Shown here: positions 35,470-47,164 of the stretch, one piece after another
Numbering within the stretch: position 1 is the first letter of the stretch
Layout of the letters: every line of letters begins with the position of its first letter
Made by a program: the position numbers and the translations under genes
Notes under the pieces: generated by a model
Database searches by the model: none
Seen by the model: the letters and a program-made list of their open reading frames with translations, nothing else
What the model was told of the DNA's origin: nothing
NCBI GenBank assembly: GCA_032718565.1
Contig: JAVGVS010000106.1
Span: 1,048,389 to 1,112,388 of the forward strand
DNA from: Distichodus sexfasciatus
Taxonomy: Eukaryota > Chordata > Actinopteri > Characiformes > Distichodontidae
Reading direction: 5' to 3'
Length of the DNA: 64,000 nt

Positions 35470-37240
35470 TGTGTATTTGTCTGTGTAATTTGCTTTATAT
35501 GAGCAGCTGGATGATTTTTGTTCCTAACGCCACAGTTACTTATTGCAAACGGTTTAAAACTTCATGTTAAATCTTGACATGAAAGTCTTTGCAATAGATT
35601 TTTTTTAAGAATGCCATCCCTTGGCCTTTTTATACACACAATTCTGGTTTAAATGGCCAGGGCACATTTTATCATTGTGTGAAGCGAGGGAACAAATATG
35701 TGTGCTTGGTGTCTGCTTTGAGTAGGTGTGGAACAGAAGACGCTATTTGGGAGGTTGCATTAACCTATAACCAAACCGTATTAGAAAAATCATGTTGAGA
35801 ATTAAAAGTGTTTGAACACGATCTGTACATACTAAAGAATTGTATGTACATTTTTTATGTATGGTTTAACAGTAAAGTTAGACTGTTTCTGAGACAAGAA
35901 TTCACATCCTTGTAGGTTGACTAATGATTTGTTTAATGAATTAATAAAAAGAAGAAAAAAAATAGAAAATGTATATTTTTTATTTGATATTTCATATATT
36001 TAATATATTTAATACACACTACATATGCAAAAATCACAAATATCCAGAAAATGGCCTCTCGCCACAGCTTTTTCCAGCGCCGCCTTCTGGCAAGATGAGA
36101 ACCTGACTGACTAACGTTAACTTAAAGCCAAAATAGTTATTTAGGAATGGGACCCAGTCATGAAAGCACATGTATTTTTATTATAGAGCTTATTTTGGAT
36201 AACAGATTTCACATTTCTCATTCATTCACTTAAGTAGACAACTGTATAAAATATCTCTAGTTGGAAGACTATTGATTTTTTTTTCCTCATACCTCTGTAC
36301 TCACTACATCAGCATGGTCTCCATCATGGCCTAACAGCACTGCATCCCTGAGACCTATGAGCTTGAGTCAGTGTTCCTCCAGCGAAGAACTAATTCATTC
36401 TCGGGGGAAGTCGTAGGACCACCCATACTATCCCTGGCTTCCTGGGAGTCGACCTATGACCGCCCTTCATTAATGTACAGACAGCCTGAAATGGCATAGA
36501 GCAACGCTTGCTCTCTTCTTCATCTTGTATACATAGATCAGCCTGCAGTCAGTGTGGGCATCGCCCCTCACTGCCAGATATGGAGCAAGAAATACATACA
36601 TAGGATGCAAGAAATGCATACAGCGATATGCAGAGAAGCTGTATTAGCCTGAATTCAGGTAAGTGTTTTGCAGTTTACATTTATAAATGGATGCAGCATT
36701 AATTAGAAACTCCTTTATTAACTCCTTTGCTATTAAGTTACTTTTAATTCAGATTGCTTATACCATATACACATATCCCCATGTAGCCTACCATACTTGT
36801 AACTTTAGGAGATGCACAAAAGTGCATGGTATGCATGATATTTCTCTTACATTTGTTTATATTGTTTTCTAGGTATGCAAATGCAAGACAAATGTACAGG
36901 TTTTTACTGTTATTGACATCAATACTCTTCCTATGTTTTTTCATACTGCCTAAAGAGACACTGACATCAATATTCAAGGCCCATGTCACTTTGAATGTGG
37001 AATGACTTAGACTACTGCTCCACAGTACTAGCAGTGTCATTTGTGACAGACAAAATGATCATATAAAAACACAGTTAAAATGGGCTATTACACTCCCTGT
37101 AAGACAGCAAGACTTACTGGAAAGTAGTGTAGAGAAACAGAGCAGCAGAGATGGTGACACTGAGGGATAATCAAAATACCGCAGTCAAGCCATCCGCGCT
37201 AAAAGGATTTGTGGTAAAGTCAAAATTAAATTAATTAATT
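35470..37240. other. Intergenic stretch after htatsf1, unassigned
   Basis: No frame longer than about 100 codons and no recognised element. The stretch 36290-36600 is less A/T rich than its surroundings but shows no open frame. It may be decayed repeat. Confidence 0.4.
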
Positions 37241-37284
37241 ATTAATATGTTATGGCAGTTCACAACACAAACCAAAGAAACATT

Positions 37285-38665
37285 AATATTTTCAATATTT
37301 GAGACATTTCTACTGCACCTTTTTTTTTTTTCATTTTACTGTAGCAACAATTTGAAATGGTCTTAATCATATAGGCTATGTTTGAGAGCCATTTTCTCTG
37401 AAATTTCAAATAATCCCTACAAGACATTTGTAATACAAGAAATAGCATCTTTTTGGCTATTATATTTTCAACATTTGAGACATTTTTACTGCACCATTTA
37501 TTTAATTTTACCATAGCAACCTTATGACATTTGAAATGGTCTTAATCATATAAGATTTGTTTGATGAGCTGTTTCTCTGAAATTCCAAATAATCCCTACA
37601 AGACACTTATACTACATGTTCTTGGCTGTTATAGTTTGAACATTTGAGCCATTTTTACTAGAGGCGGACAGTAACTAAGTAAATTTACTTAAGTACTGTA
37701 CTTAAGTAGAGTTTTTGAGTATCTGTACTTCACTTGAGTAGTATTTTATTTGGAAACTTATGACTTCCGCTTCACTACATTTTAAAGACAAATACTGTAC
37801 TGTTACTGTTGTAACTGTTACTGTACTGCTGTTTTCTGTCTTGATTAGAACATTGCTGCTGTTCGAAAGTCATGAAGCTAGAGGTGTAGAGCTGGGTTTT
37901 AAGCAAGTTGGAATGTTGATTTTATGTTGTGAGCAGGCTGCATTTACAGCTATTGCACTTCCCTCCTGATTACCATACACAGATACAGTATGTGTGCGCA
38001 CACTGCCAGAGCTGAGTCAGGACACTACCATGTTGTTTTGTTTGGTGTGTAGTCTTACAATTAGTTTTCTTCATCAGTTTAAGTTGTTTCATTCTGGAAC
38101 ATTCTACCAATTCCTTATTCTACAGGTTCTACAAGCTAGTCAGAGGCATTAGGTATTACAAGTGTTGTGGCAATAATGCAACAATGCGGTGAAATATGTA
38201 CTTTTAATACTTAAGTATTTTTTAAAACAAGTACTTCAGTACTTTAACTTTAAAATTTGACTGTACGACTTTCACTTGTATTGGAGTAACATTTGACTAG
38301 TGGTATCTGTACTTTCAATTAAGTAATGAAGTTAGCTACTTTGTCCACCTCTGATTTTTACTGCACCACTTATGTTGTTTTACCATAGCAACCATATGAC
38401 TTTTTAAATTGTGTTAACCATATATGCTATGTTTTAAGGCCATTTTCTCTAAATTCTCAAATAATCCCTACAAGACACTTGTAATACATGAAAGATGAAA
38501 TTCCTGGCTGTTATATTTTGAACACCTGAGAAGTTTTTACTGCACCATTTACTTTATTTTACAATAGCAACCTTATGACATTTGAAATTGTGTTAAACAT
38601 ACAGTATATGCTATGTTTGAGGGCCATTTTCTCTGAAATTTCATGTAATCCCTACAAGTGTAGGC
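37285..38665. repeat. ~177-bp tandem repeat, about four units, split by a MITE
   Basis: The junction phrase TTTTTACTGCACC recurs near 37314, 37491, 38362 and 38541. Each unit carries TTTGAAATGGTCTTAATCAT-like text and AAATAATCCCTACAAGACA. Subtracting the inserted element gives spacings of about 177, 168 and 179 bases. Confidence 0.85.
37659..38353. mobile_element. Tol2-like hAT MITE
   Basis: Left end TAGAGGCGGACAGTAACTAA and right end TAGCTACTTTGTCCACCTCTG-type text are inverted. Subterminal TACTTAAGTACTGTACTTAA motifs resemble Tol2 ends. A perfect 8-bp target duplication, ATTTTTAC, lies at 37651-37658 and 38354-38361. At 695 bp it has no transposase. Confidence 0.92.
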
Positions 38666-38829
38666 ATAATTTGCACGGGGTTTAGACCCAGTCAATATAA
38701 CTCCCCCCTTCCCCTCCAAAATAATCATATCATTACGTTGGATAAGAAAATATTAATTATCTCGCATGGATAACTTGTTGATGTTCTTTATTTATTTCAT
38801 TTGCCAGAAAAAGCACATTTGATAATCTG

Positions 38830-39290
38830 GTAAGGTGCCAGAAAAATAAGGTTAGTGCCAGATAGGAACACTTCTTTATACATTTGGTATCCATGACATA
38901 CAGAATATATTATTTGATAACAAATAAGGCATATTTCTATATAATTTTTGTTCCTATTGATTACTCTATAACATTATAGAATGGGTAAAATCTGATCAAG
39001 TGAAAATGAAGTAAAACCTAAGTCTTGGGTAATTTTGAGCCGTTTTGGACACATTTTGGCATATAAAATGAGCTGCTTTTGGTCGTTCTAGGAAAGGACT
39101 ACATTTCCCACAATTCTCTGCATGCGTCTCAGCACCGCATCACAATAACGCAACGGATGCATGTTACTCTGAAAACATCAATAAATTGCCGTATTGTGAG
39201 CAGAACGCTGGCTGTCGTTGTCTAACAGGTAAAATATGAGTTTTGTCTGTAATAAAGGGGAAATTTGACTGAATTAGAGCATTCCACGTG
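38830..39290. mobile_element. hAT (TAGAGCTG family) core fragment
   Basis: Carries CTATTGATTACTCTATAACA and GACTACATTTCCCACAATTC, as in the other copies of this family. No termini are visible. Confidence 0.5.
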
Positions 39291-39440
39291 AAAGCCGTAC
39301 ACTGCGCCTGTTTACACAGCCGAGCGAGCCTGCATAATCAACAATTTAATAAAAAGACTATTGAAGTGGATTATCCAAAATTTCTACACCTTGCTTACTG
39401 ATATTACTTTGTAGACAGAGTTTATGTTTTTCTGAGAAGA

Positions 39441-41358
39441 TATTCAATTCAATTCAATTTTTTTATATAGCGCTCTTAACAAGTCATTGTCACAAAGCAC
39501 TTTACATATAAGCGGCCTAAACCCCCAACAAGCAAGCCTGTAGTGACAGTGGCAAGGAAAAAGTAGGAAGAAACCTTGAGAGAAACCAAGACTCAGAAGG
39601 GAACCCCATCCTCCTCTGGGCTACCAGGTGCATGAAAATTTAATACACAGTAAACATTAGTTCAAAATTAATCGTTAATTAGTCATGTTTTAAAGAAGTG
39701 AAGATATAAAAAATAATACAAGGGACACTTTCAAATCCCAAGTCGTTGCTGGGGCTGCTTGCTAAGAACCTCTCAGCAACATTAAGCTAAAATTAGTTCA
39801 ATATTAAACTGGTAATTCAGTTCAGGTCGATAGGGTCCGAAAAATCCCACTGGTTCCAGATGATGACGTCTCCATAGAGTCCCGGTGATGGTTCAGTCAG
39901 TCAAGCGTCAGCTCGGGAACAGCTCAGAAAAAAGAAGAAGAAAGAGAAGAGAGTCAGTGCCCTACACCTAACCTCCGACAGTGCTAAAGTAGCTACGGCA
40001 GCCTGAGTAAAAAGGGAGAGCTGGTAGGTAGCACGGACATGAGGGCTTTCAGTGGTCTCAGCATCACACCAAACCACTGTCAGCAAACTTAAGTGATCAG
40101 TGAGAGTGGTAGGACAACAGCACCAATCCTTTAATCTCAAATGACCATGCACCCACAGATCTTGCTTTTAAAAAGGGTCCTTAATATACAAAAAACTGAC
40201 TTAACAGCAGAGATTATTTCTAAGATCTGAATGCTAATAGGAAATTTATTCCACAACTGTGGTGCTTTATAAACAAATGCTCTTCCCCCCAAGGTAACAT
40301 TCTTTATTCTGGGTATTACTAAAAGACCTGCATCTTGCAAATCAAGCATACAAGTTGGACCGTAGTTGCAAATGAGGTCACTCACATACTGTGGTGCAAG
40401 ACTATTTGGAGCTTTATAAGTCAAGAGGAGTATTTTATAGTTAACAGCCAGTGGAGTGAAGATAGAACTGGGTGATATGCTCATAATTTTATTGTTTTAG
40501 TGAGGACTCTGGTTGCTGCATTCTGGACTAACTGAAGTTCATTTAATGATCTATTTGGACAACCGGAGAATAAGACATTACAGTAATCGAGCCTGAAGGT
40601 AATAAATGCATGAACCAATTTGTCTGCATCTTGAAAGGATAGCATGTTTCTTAGTTTGGCAATATTACGGAGTTGAAAGAAGGCGGTGCGACTAATGGTA
40701 GAAGCATGTACATCAAATGAAAGACAAGAGTCCAGAGTAACACCAAGGTTAAAAATACTACTTGGTGCATTGGACAATCCATCAAGATTGACCATGATGT
40801 CAGATAGTTGACTTCTGGTGGCTTTAGTGCCAGTAAGAAGAACCTCAGTCTTGTCCAGATTTAACTGGAGAAAGTTATCTGATATCCACTTTTTGATGTC
40901 AGTTAAACATTTTTCCATTTTCTGAAGTTGCTATCTGTCTTCTGGTTTAGCTGATATATATAATTGTGTATTGTCTGCAAAACAACGAAAACTAACTCCT
41001 GTAAGGAAACATTTAGAAGAAACAAGTTGAACATGATTCATCAAAATTTTCCCCTACAACGACCAGATATCACTTACGTTGTTGTTTGTTGAGCAGATTC
41101 GCTGAAAGGTTGCCAGCATTTTTTTTGGTCTCAGTCTCCGCCGTGGTTGGAGTTACACTACGTTTTAGATGTTAACCACTGATTATATGGCTTGAATCTC
41201 TTAGCATAAGAAAAAATACAAATAGGAGTTAGCGTTGAGATGTTGCACGTCCGGGCAGAAGGAGCCCTCTATGCTTGGCACTTCCTCGCAGAGACTTTTA
41301 AAATGTCAGGCCAAACAGTGGCTAATAAATCTTTAGTCTCTTTGATTTAGAAGTTCGT
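39441..41358 (-). mobile_element. L2-type LINE, copy 1, internally deleted
   Basis: The 3' tail at 39443-39470 (TTGAATTGAATTGAA on the minus strand, preceded by TGCTTTGTGACAATGACTTG) is the same as in copy 2. The minus strand encodes the C-terminal part of reverse transcriptase (LNLDKTEVLLTGTKATRSQL; LRNIAKLRNMLSFQDADKLV; LDYCNVLFSGCP). At about 41045 the catalytic half of the RT, the endonuclease and ORF1 are missing, and the sequence jumps to 5' UTR text shared with copy 2 at 54210-54513. Confidence 0.85.
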
Positions 41359-41384
41359 AGTAAAAATTGGTCAAATTTAGTGGT

Positions 41385-44045
41385 CAAGTTTGGTTTTGTT
41401 TGGATGTTTTTTTTCTGAAAAGATACAGACTTTAGAGTAATTATGGCCCACACATAGAATATGAATAGATGCATAACTTTGTGATGCTTTGTGTTATCAA
41501 AATTCTGTACACAACTTTTTGCCACGACAGAGCCTAGATGAAGTGTGCCAAGTTTTGCGAGAATCAGATGAACAATGTCAACAGAGTTCGTTTTGAGTTT
41601 TTACAAAATGGCGGAAAATTTGGCAGGCAGTAATGGGCCCTTTACATTTGGATGCTTCCAGAGAATCAGCAGAAAAAAGAATTTTAAATTTATCCCACAC
41701 CATTCAGGAGATACATATATTGGTATAATATACAGTTGCACTCAAAATTATTCAACCCCCATTGCAAATTAGCAAAATTGGCAAAATTAAAAATTTTCAG
41801 CTGTTTGCAATAAACAAGTCAAACAAGAACAATTTTAACAGCTCGATACAACTAATATTACAAGTGGTTTCTGTACATTCAACACAAAATGTCACTTTTA
41901 CTGACTGCAATTTCTAAATTATTCAACCCCTTAACAACAAGCATTTTTAGTACTTAGTAAAGCACCCTTTTGCTGTTATGACCTGCTGCAAACATGCTGC
42001 ATAGCCAGACACCAGCTTCTGGCAGTGTGCTTAAGGAATCTTAGCCTATTCCTCATGGGCAATGACCTCCATCTCACTAATGTTCTTAGGTTTGCGTGCT
42101 GCAACCACCTTCTTCAAATCCCACCAGAGATTTTCTATGGGTTTGAAGTCAGGCAACTGTAATGGCCATTCTACAATCTTCCAGTACCTTTTCTGGAACC
42201 AAGCTTTGGTGGTCTCTGAGGGATGCTTGGAATCACTGTCCTGTTGGAAGGTCCAGTGATGCCCAAGCTTCAGCTTCATCTCAGACAGCATGACATGTTC
42301 TAAAAGTATTTTCTGATATTTGATTGAATCCATAATGCTAACAATAATGCTGACAACACCTGATCTGCAATAATCAGCTGACAACACCTGATTTGCAAAC
42401 CTGTGCTCTTATGAGGGATTCTATTCAGGGAGTTGAGTAATTTTGAAACTGCAGTAGTCGGTAAAAGTGACATTTTGAGTGCAATTGTATATAACGTATA
42501 TTGGTTTGTAATAGTGCCACCAATAGGAAGAGATCTGCCATTTTTCCTCTCTGAGGTCTGACACGTAATCTTGTTCAGTCCACCAAAGGTTTTCGCTATA
42601 ACATGTACGGTTTAGGCTGTGGTCGGACTTTTGCTTAGAGAAGAATTGTCATTGTAATAGGCCACACCCAGTTTAAGCAATCATAGCCATATATTAGGAA
42701 TTGACCTACGAGTGCAGATAGATGAAGTCTAGCAAATTTCAGATTTTTTTCTTGAGATACTAACATCTATCATTTATAGCTTACCCTATTAATCAGATTG
42801 CACCATCTTTGGCTTGTGTCCAAAGCTTAAAGTGTACATGAATTCTATCCAGTTTGTTTTTCTCAGATGAAATATGCTTTATAGTATTTAAGGGCCACAC
42901 TTAATTGGCGCATAGCTTTGTAACCGTTTGTGTTATCAAAATCCTGTACAAAACATTTTACCTAGACAAAGCCCATGTTATGTGTGCCATGTTTCATGAT
43001 AATCTGATTTCATCTATCTGCACTCCCGGGTCAATTCCTAAAAAAATGGCTGTGATTGCTTAAAGGGGGCGTGGCCTATTACAATGATTTTTCTACCCTT
43101 CTAATCAGTCCACTGTGACATTAAATATTTCATTAACATGGCAAAAATATAAATAAAATAAACACTGCTTGCAAAACTTTTGTGAATCTCTCCCATAAAC
43201 ACAAAAGTTCACACCCACTTGCATCAGTTCATATTTTAGGTGTGACCCATAATTACTCTAAAGCCTATATCCTCTAAGAAAAACATCCAAACAAAACTTG
43301 ACAGACATTGTGTACACTTTGAGCTTTAGACAACCTTGAGTCAAATCCTAAAATATGGCTATGATTGCTTAAAGGGGAGCCTATTACAATGACTACAAAT
43401 TGACTACGTTTCATGTAGAAAAACCTGCACTGTGCAAGTTTGGTAGAACCCCTTTGGACTGCTGATATGGGATGGTCATCTGACCGCACACATTAAAAAT
43501 GGCACGCAGGCGCTACAAGATGTTCATTTACCTTTTAGCTCATATGGGAACATATGGAATGACAGTCCCCGGATGGTGGTCTGTGCTGGTGGTTGGACCC
43601 CGTTGATAACTGCTTGCAGTTCTAGTTTTAGTTTGAAGGTGAGTTTTTTCAAAAAGGTGGGAAATTTTGGCAGGCAGAAATGGGCGGGCACATGTCCATT
43701 AGATTCGAGCGCTTCCAGGGAATAGGGGGAAAAATAATTTAAATTTATCCCACACCGTTCAGAAGATACAAGCTAAAACGTATATTGGTTTGCATTAGCA
43801 CCACCTATAGGCCAACATGTGCCATTTTTGGTCTCTGAGGTCTGACACGCAGTCCAACAAAGGGTTTCGCTATAACATGTTCGGTTTAGCCTGTGGTCGG
43901 ACTTTTGTGCAGTAAGAATAATAATAATTTTTTTAAAATCCAAACGAAAACAATAGGGTTCCAGCACTTTATGCTTGGACCCCTAATAATAATAATAATC
44001 TGAATGAAAACAATGGGGTTCCAGCACTTCGTGCTTGGACCCCTA
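41385..44045. mobile_element. Large repeat of the hairpin-ended family
   Basis: Several internal segments repeat (GCCTAGATGAAGTGTGCCAA; TTTATCCCACACCATTCAG; ACGTATATTGGTTTG), so it is internally duplicated or compound. It ends in two tandem hairpins at 43957-43984 and 44016-44044. A deleted Tc1 element is inserted at 41733-42487. No protein is readable. Confidence 0.6.
41733..42487 (-). mobile_element. Deleted Tc1-like transposon
   Basis: Inverted ends CAGTTGCACTCAAAATTATT and (right) ATTTTGAGTGCAATTG are each flanked by TA. On the minus strand only the C-terminal transposase remains: FQQDSDSKHPSETTKAWF carries the second catalytic Asp and LPDFKPIENLWWDLKK the Glu. The DNA-binding half is deleted. 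Confidence 0.9.
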
Positions 44046-44090
44046 AAAAGAATCTGAATGAAAACAATCAGACTCCGGCATTTCATGTTC
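43950..44090. repeat. Tandem hairpin termini (~62-bp unit)
   Basis: Units read GAAAACAATAGGGTTCCAGC, then ACTTTATGCTTGGACCCCTA. The arms GGGGTTCCAGCAC and GTGCTTGGACCCC pair imperfectly. A second unit follows 62 bases on, then a decayed third. Confidence 0.75.
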
Positions 44091-44167
44091 ACAAACACAT
44101 GAAAGAAATTATTTTTTCTATGAAATAAATACTCAAGCCAAACTACTGATGGTCTCCTTGGTTGAAC

Positions 44168-44218
44168 TGTACATATATATATATATGTGTGTGTTGTATA
44201 TATATATATATATATATT

Positions 44219-44272
<54 letters not shown>

Positions 44273-44309
44273 GTGTGTGTATATATATACATATATATAT
44301 ATATACATA

Positions 44310-44365
<56 letters not shown>

Positions 44366-44373
44366 TATATATT
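44168..44373. repeat. (TA)n/(TG)n microsatellite
   Basis: Long TA tract with TGTGTG interruptions. The tyrosine/isoleucine frames in it are artefacts. Confidence 0.95.
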
Positions 44374-44479
44374 AGGATGCAACAGTACAGCTCATGGTTC
44401 AGTAATGTATTGCAGTTTTAGTTTTTTTATGTAACTGTGCCAGTTTCGGGGTATTTAATGTCATCTTAGCTCTAGGTAA

Positions 44480-44735
44480 GTATGTGGAGCAGTGATTACG
44501 CTACACCTTACACGGAGAATGTTCTGTCTGTCCCTAGGAAGGCCATAGGGGCTTTCTGTGTGGACTTTACATGCTCTCCCTGTGTTTGTGTAGGTTTTCT
44601 CCAGGTGCTCCAGTTTCCTCCCAAAGTATATTGAATGCAATATAGGTTTACTAGCGACTCTAAATTGGCCCTGTAAGGTGTGAATCAGAGTGTGATTGTG
44701 TTAGCGTCTGCCCAGGATTGGTCTGATTTATACGG
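44480..44735 (+). mobile_element. tRNA-derived SINE, copy 3 (diverged)
   Basis: GCTTTCTGTGTGGACTTTAC, TCCAGTTTCCTCCCAAAG and TCTAAATTGGCCCTGTAAGG match the body of the copies at 8090 and 16672. The pol III boxes are eroded. Confidence 0.65.
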
Positions 44736-44739
44736 TTTG

Positions 44740-45480
44740 TCAATTAGTGACACAATGTTTTTAATGGTACGATCAAAGCAAGACCTGATCCCTCTGTATG
44801 TGAAAGTACTGTGAGGCATTTTGTGCACAAAAACACAAGTAAATGTGTAGAAATGTATAAATGACATTTTTTGTGATGCAAACATACATTTGCGAGCACG
44901 CACGTGCGTGTGTGAGCGCCATTACTCTCTAAAATGCTCCAGTTCAGTCAAATCTTCCCCTTTATTACGGACTATACTCATATTATGCAATATCATTAAT
45001 TCTCACTGTCCAACATCCACTATTCACTGCACATGATCATCATTACTGTGGAATACTTAAACAATGTGCAACAACCCACACTGTATATTATACTGTATAT
45101 AAAAATATACATTATTATTTAGTTATTTATTCTTTTACTTATGTATATAGCGCCGCAGAACTGTTTGCATCTTTTGCACCATTTATTTTCTGTTATTTTT
45201 TTCTACATACATGTCTGCACTGAAGGAGTTGCTTTTAATTTAATTGCACATGGGTATAGTGACAATAAAAGGCATTCCATTCTATTCTTTATTTTAGCTG
45301 ATAACTAATCATCACAACAACCATTCTACTTACAATGCAGCCATTTATTGAGAATATCAGTGTTTATTCTGGAACATGTGTCCATCACTTCATTGTGACA
45401 CGGCTCGAGAAGCACGAAGGATTGTGATCCAAAACATCAGTATTTCTTCACTTTCAAATGATCAGATTTTTTTGTAATTC
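44740..45480. mobile_element. hAT (TAGAGCTG family) fragment
   Basis: Matches 9280-9500 and 14860-15300, for example AAGCAAGACCTGATCC and CTCCAGTTCAGTCAAATC, then AAACATCAGTATTTCTTCAC. It has an insertion of unrelated A/T-rich sequence at about 45000-45290. Confidence 0.5.
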
Positions 45481-45489
45481 CATCAGAAC

Positions 45490-47160
45490 ATAGAAGAATT
45501 TTTTTGATAACAAATACATTTTTATAGTTCAACCAAGGAGACCTCAAATAGTTTGAATCAACAAGTGTGTTTATTTGTTAGAATAATTTCAATGTGCATG
45601 TGCAAAATGTTTGGCGGAAGCCCATCACTAGGTCGTTGGCTCTGTTAACTTGGACGCCAGCAGATCTGGCTAGGATACCAGGCAGTGGGCAAGGGAGCCT
45701 TCCCCATAAATTAACATCTACAATCAGAGCAAGAAAGGAGTAAGAAAACATTACCTCTTGAGTAGAAAGGAGCGGCTCTAGAACCTACGGATTAAAGGAG
45801 AAAACATGATTAAGGAAAAGTCAAGGTTAGTTTTAGGGTTAATTTCAAAGATTAATTAGTTAACCATTAATTTTACAAATTGCAATTAAAGAAAACCATA
45901 ATGAGTCAGGAAACACTAAATCTTGGAGGACGTGGTGGATACACCTGTACCTTTGCTTAGGATTATGGTGAAGTTAGTTACGCCAATGTGTTAGACTCTA
46001 CTTGGACTCAGGCCTGGGAATGCCTGTGCGCCGTCAGGCACTAAGGAAACGGCTGCACCTGTGGAGTCGTCATTGCAGTCGAGAGCATTATGGAATTGTC
46101 ACTTCTATAGAGATTATTGAGGAAAAGGCATGTTGAAGTCAATATGGATACTTTGTAATTACCCCACCACCAATGGCTATTTGTGTGGTAGTCACTTTAG
46201 CAAATCGTTGAGCCTCCAAGATAGTAGGGATATTTGAGTGAGTGTATGAGAGGAAGTTTGAGGAAGAACATCATCCTAGTGGTTTCAGGGTTGCAGAAAG
46301 GATTCCCATAGAGATGCTGTGGAGGCAGCACCAATGCGAGAGGAATGGTCGGACTAGCAAGTTTGAGGGACATCTCTAGTAAGTAGGAATGATTAAAATG
46401 GAAACAAGCCAACAGCATTATGCAGTTCAGATAACCCACAATCTAAGTTCTGATAAGCAGCCTTTATAAGATACAGTATTTAACACCTAGAGAGAATAAA
46501 TGTGCAGTAACGGGGAACTTTATTGAGCTAGGTTGTCAGTTTGGAAAGGTTGGAGTAATGATGGGCGACATAACGAATGATGACTCTCTGCCTTCTCAAA
46601 GCAGACAACTCACACCCCCGCCCATCCATGAAATCTAACAAATAAATTAACAAATAGAAAAATCAGCTAAACAGGCAGGTGGGCTTGTTCCAAGCGTATA
46701 TATCGTGGATATATAAAAATGTCATAACTGACAGATTGTTTGCACCACCACCCTTGAATAAGGGAACCTAGGAACGTCCTACAGAGTTTAATCCCCTGTA
46801 GACTACGGGACTCATGCCATGACTCAGTAGTGCGGTGTGAAGCACACACATTCATGAGTGAATCTGGCCAAACTGATTTAGCTGGTGATTTGGCAATACT
46901 GACTCAAGTGACTCACGCACCTGAATCAGTTACATTTACATTTTCATTTATGTTTTCATTTACATTCAAAATGTATTAAAATCAAACCAAATTAAACCAA
47001 ATTACCACCAACTAATTTATATACTTAAATAAAAACTTGTTAAAGAAAAATGAAAGTTCACAGGCAAACATACATTTTAACAGTTGTTTGTTTGTTTGTT
47101 TTTTTTGGAGGGGAAACATAAACAGTAATTATGAGGGGTAAATTAGTCCCCTAGATACTC
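45490..47160. other. Unassigned repeat-like stretch
   Basis: More balanced in base composition than its neighbours, as decayed coding sequence often is. The longest frame is only 80 codons (minus, 46197-46439) and I do not recognise it. Confidence 0.4.
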
Positions 47161-47164
47161 CTCT

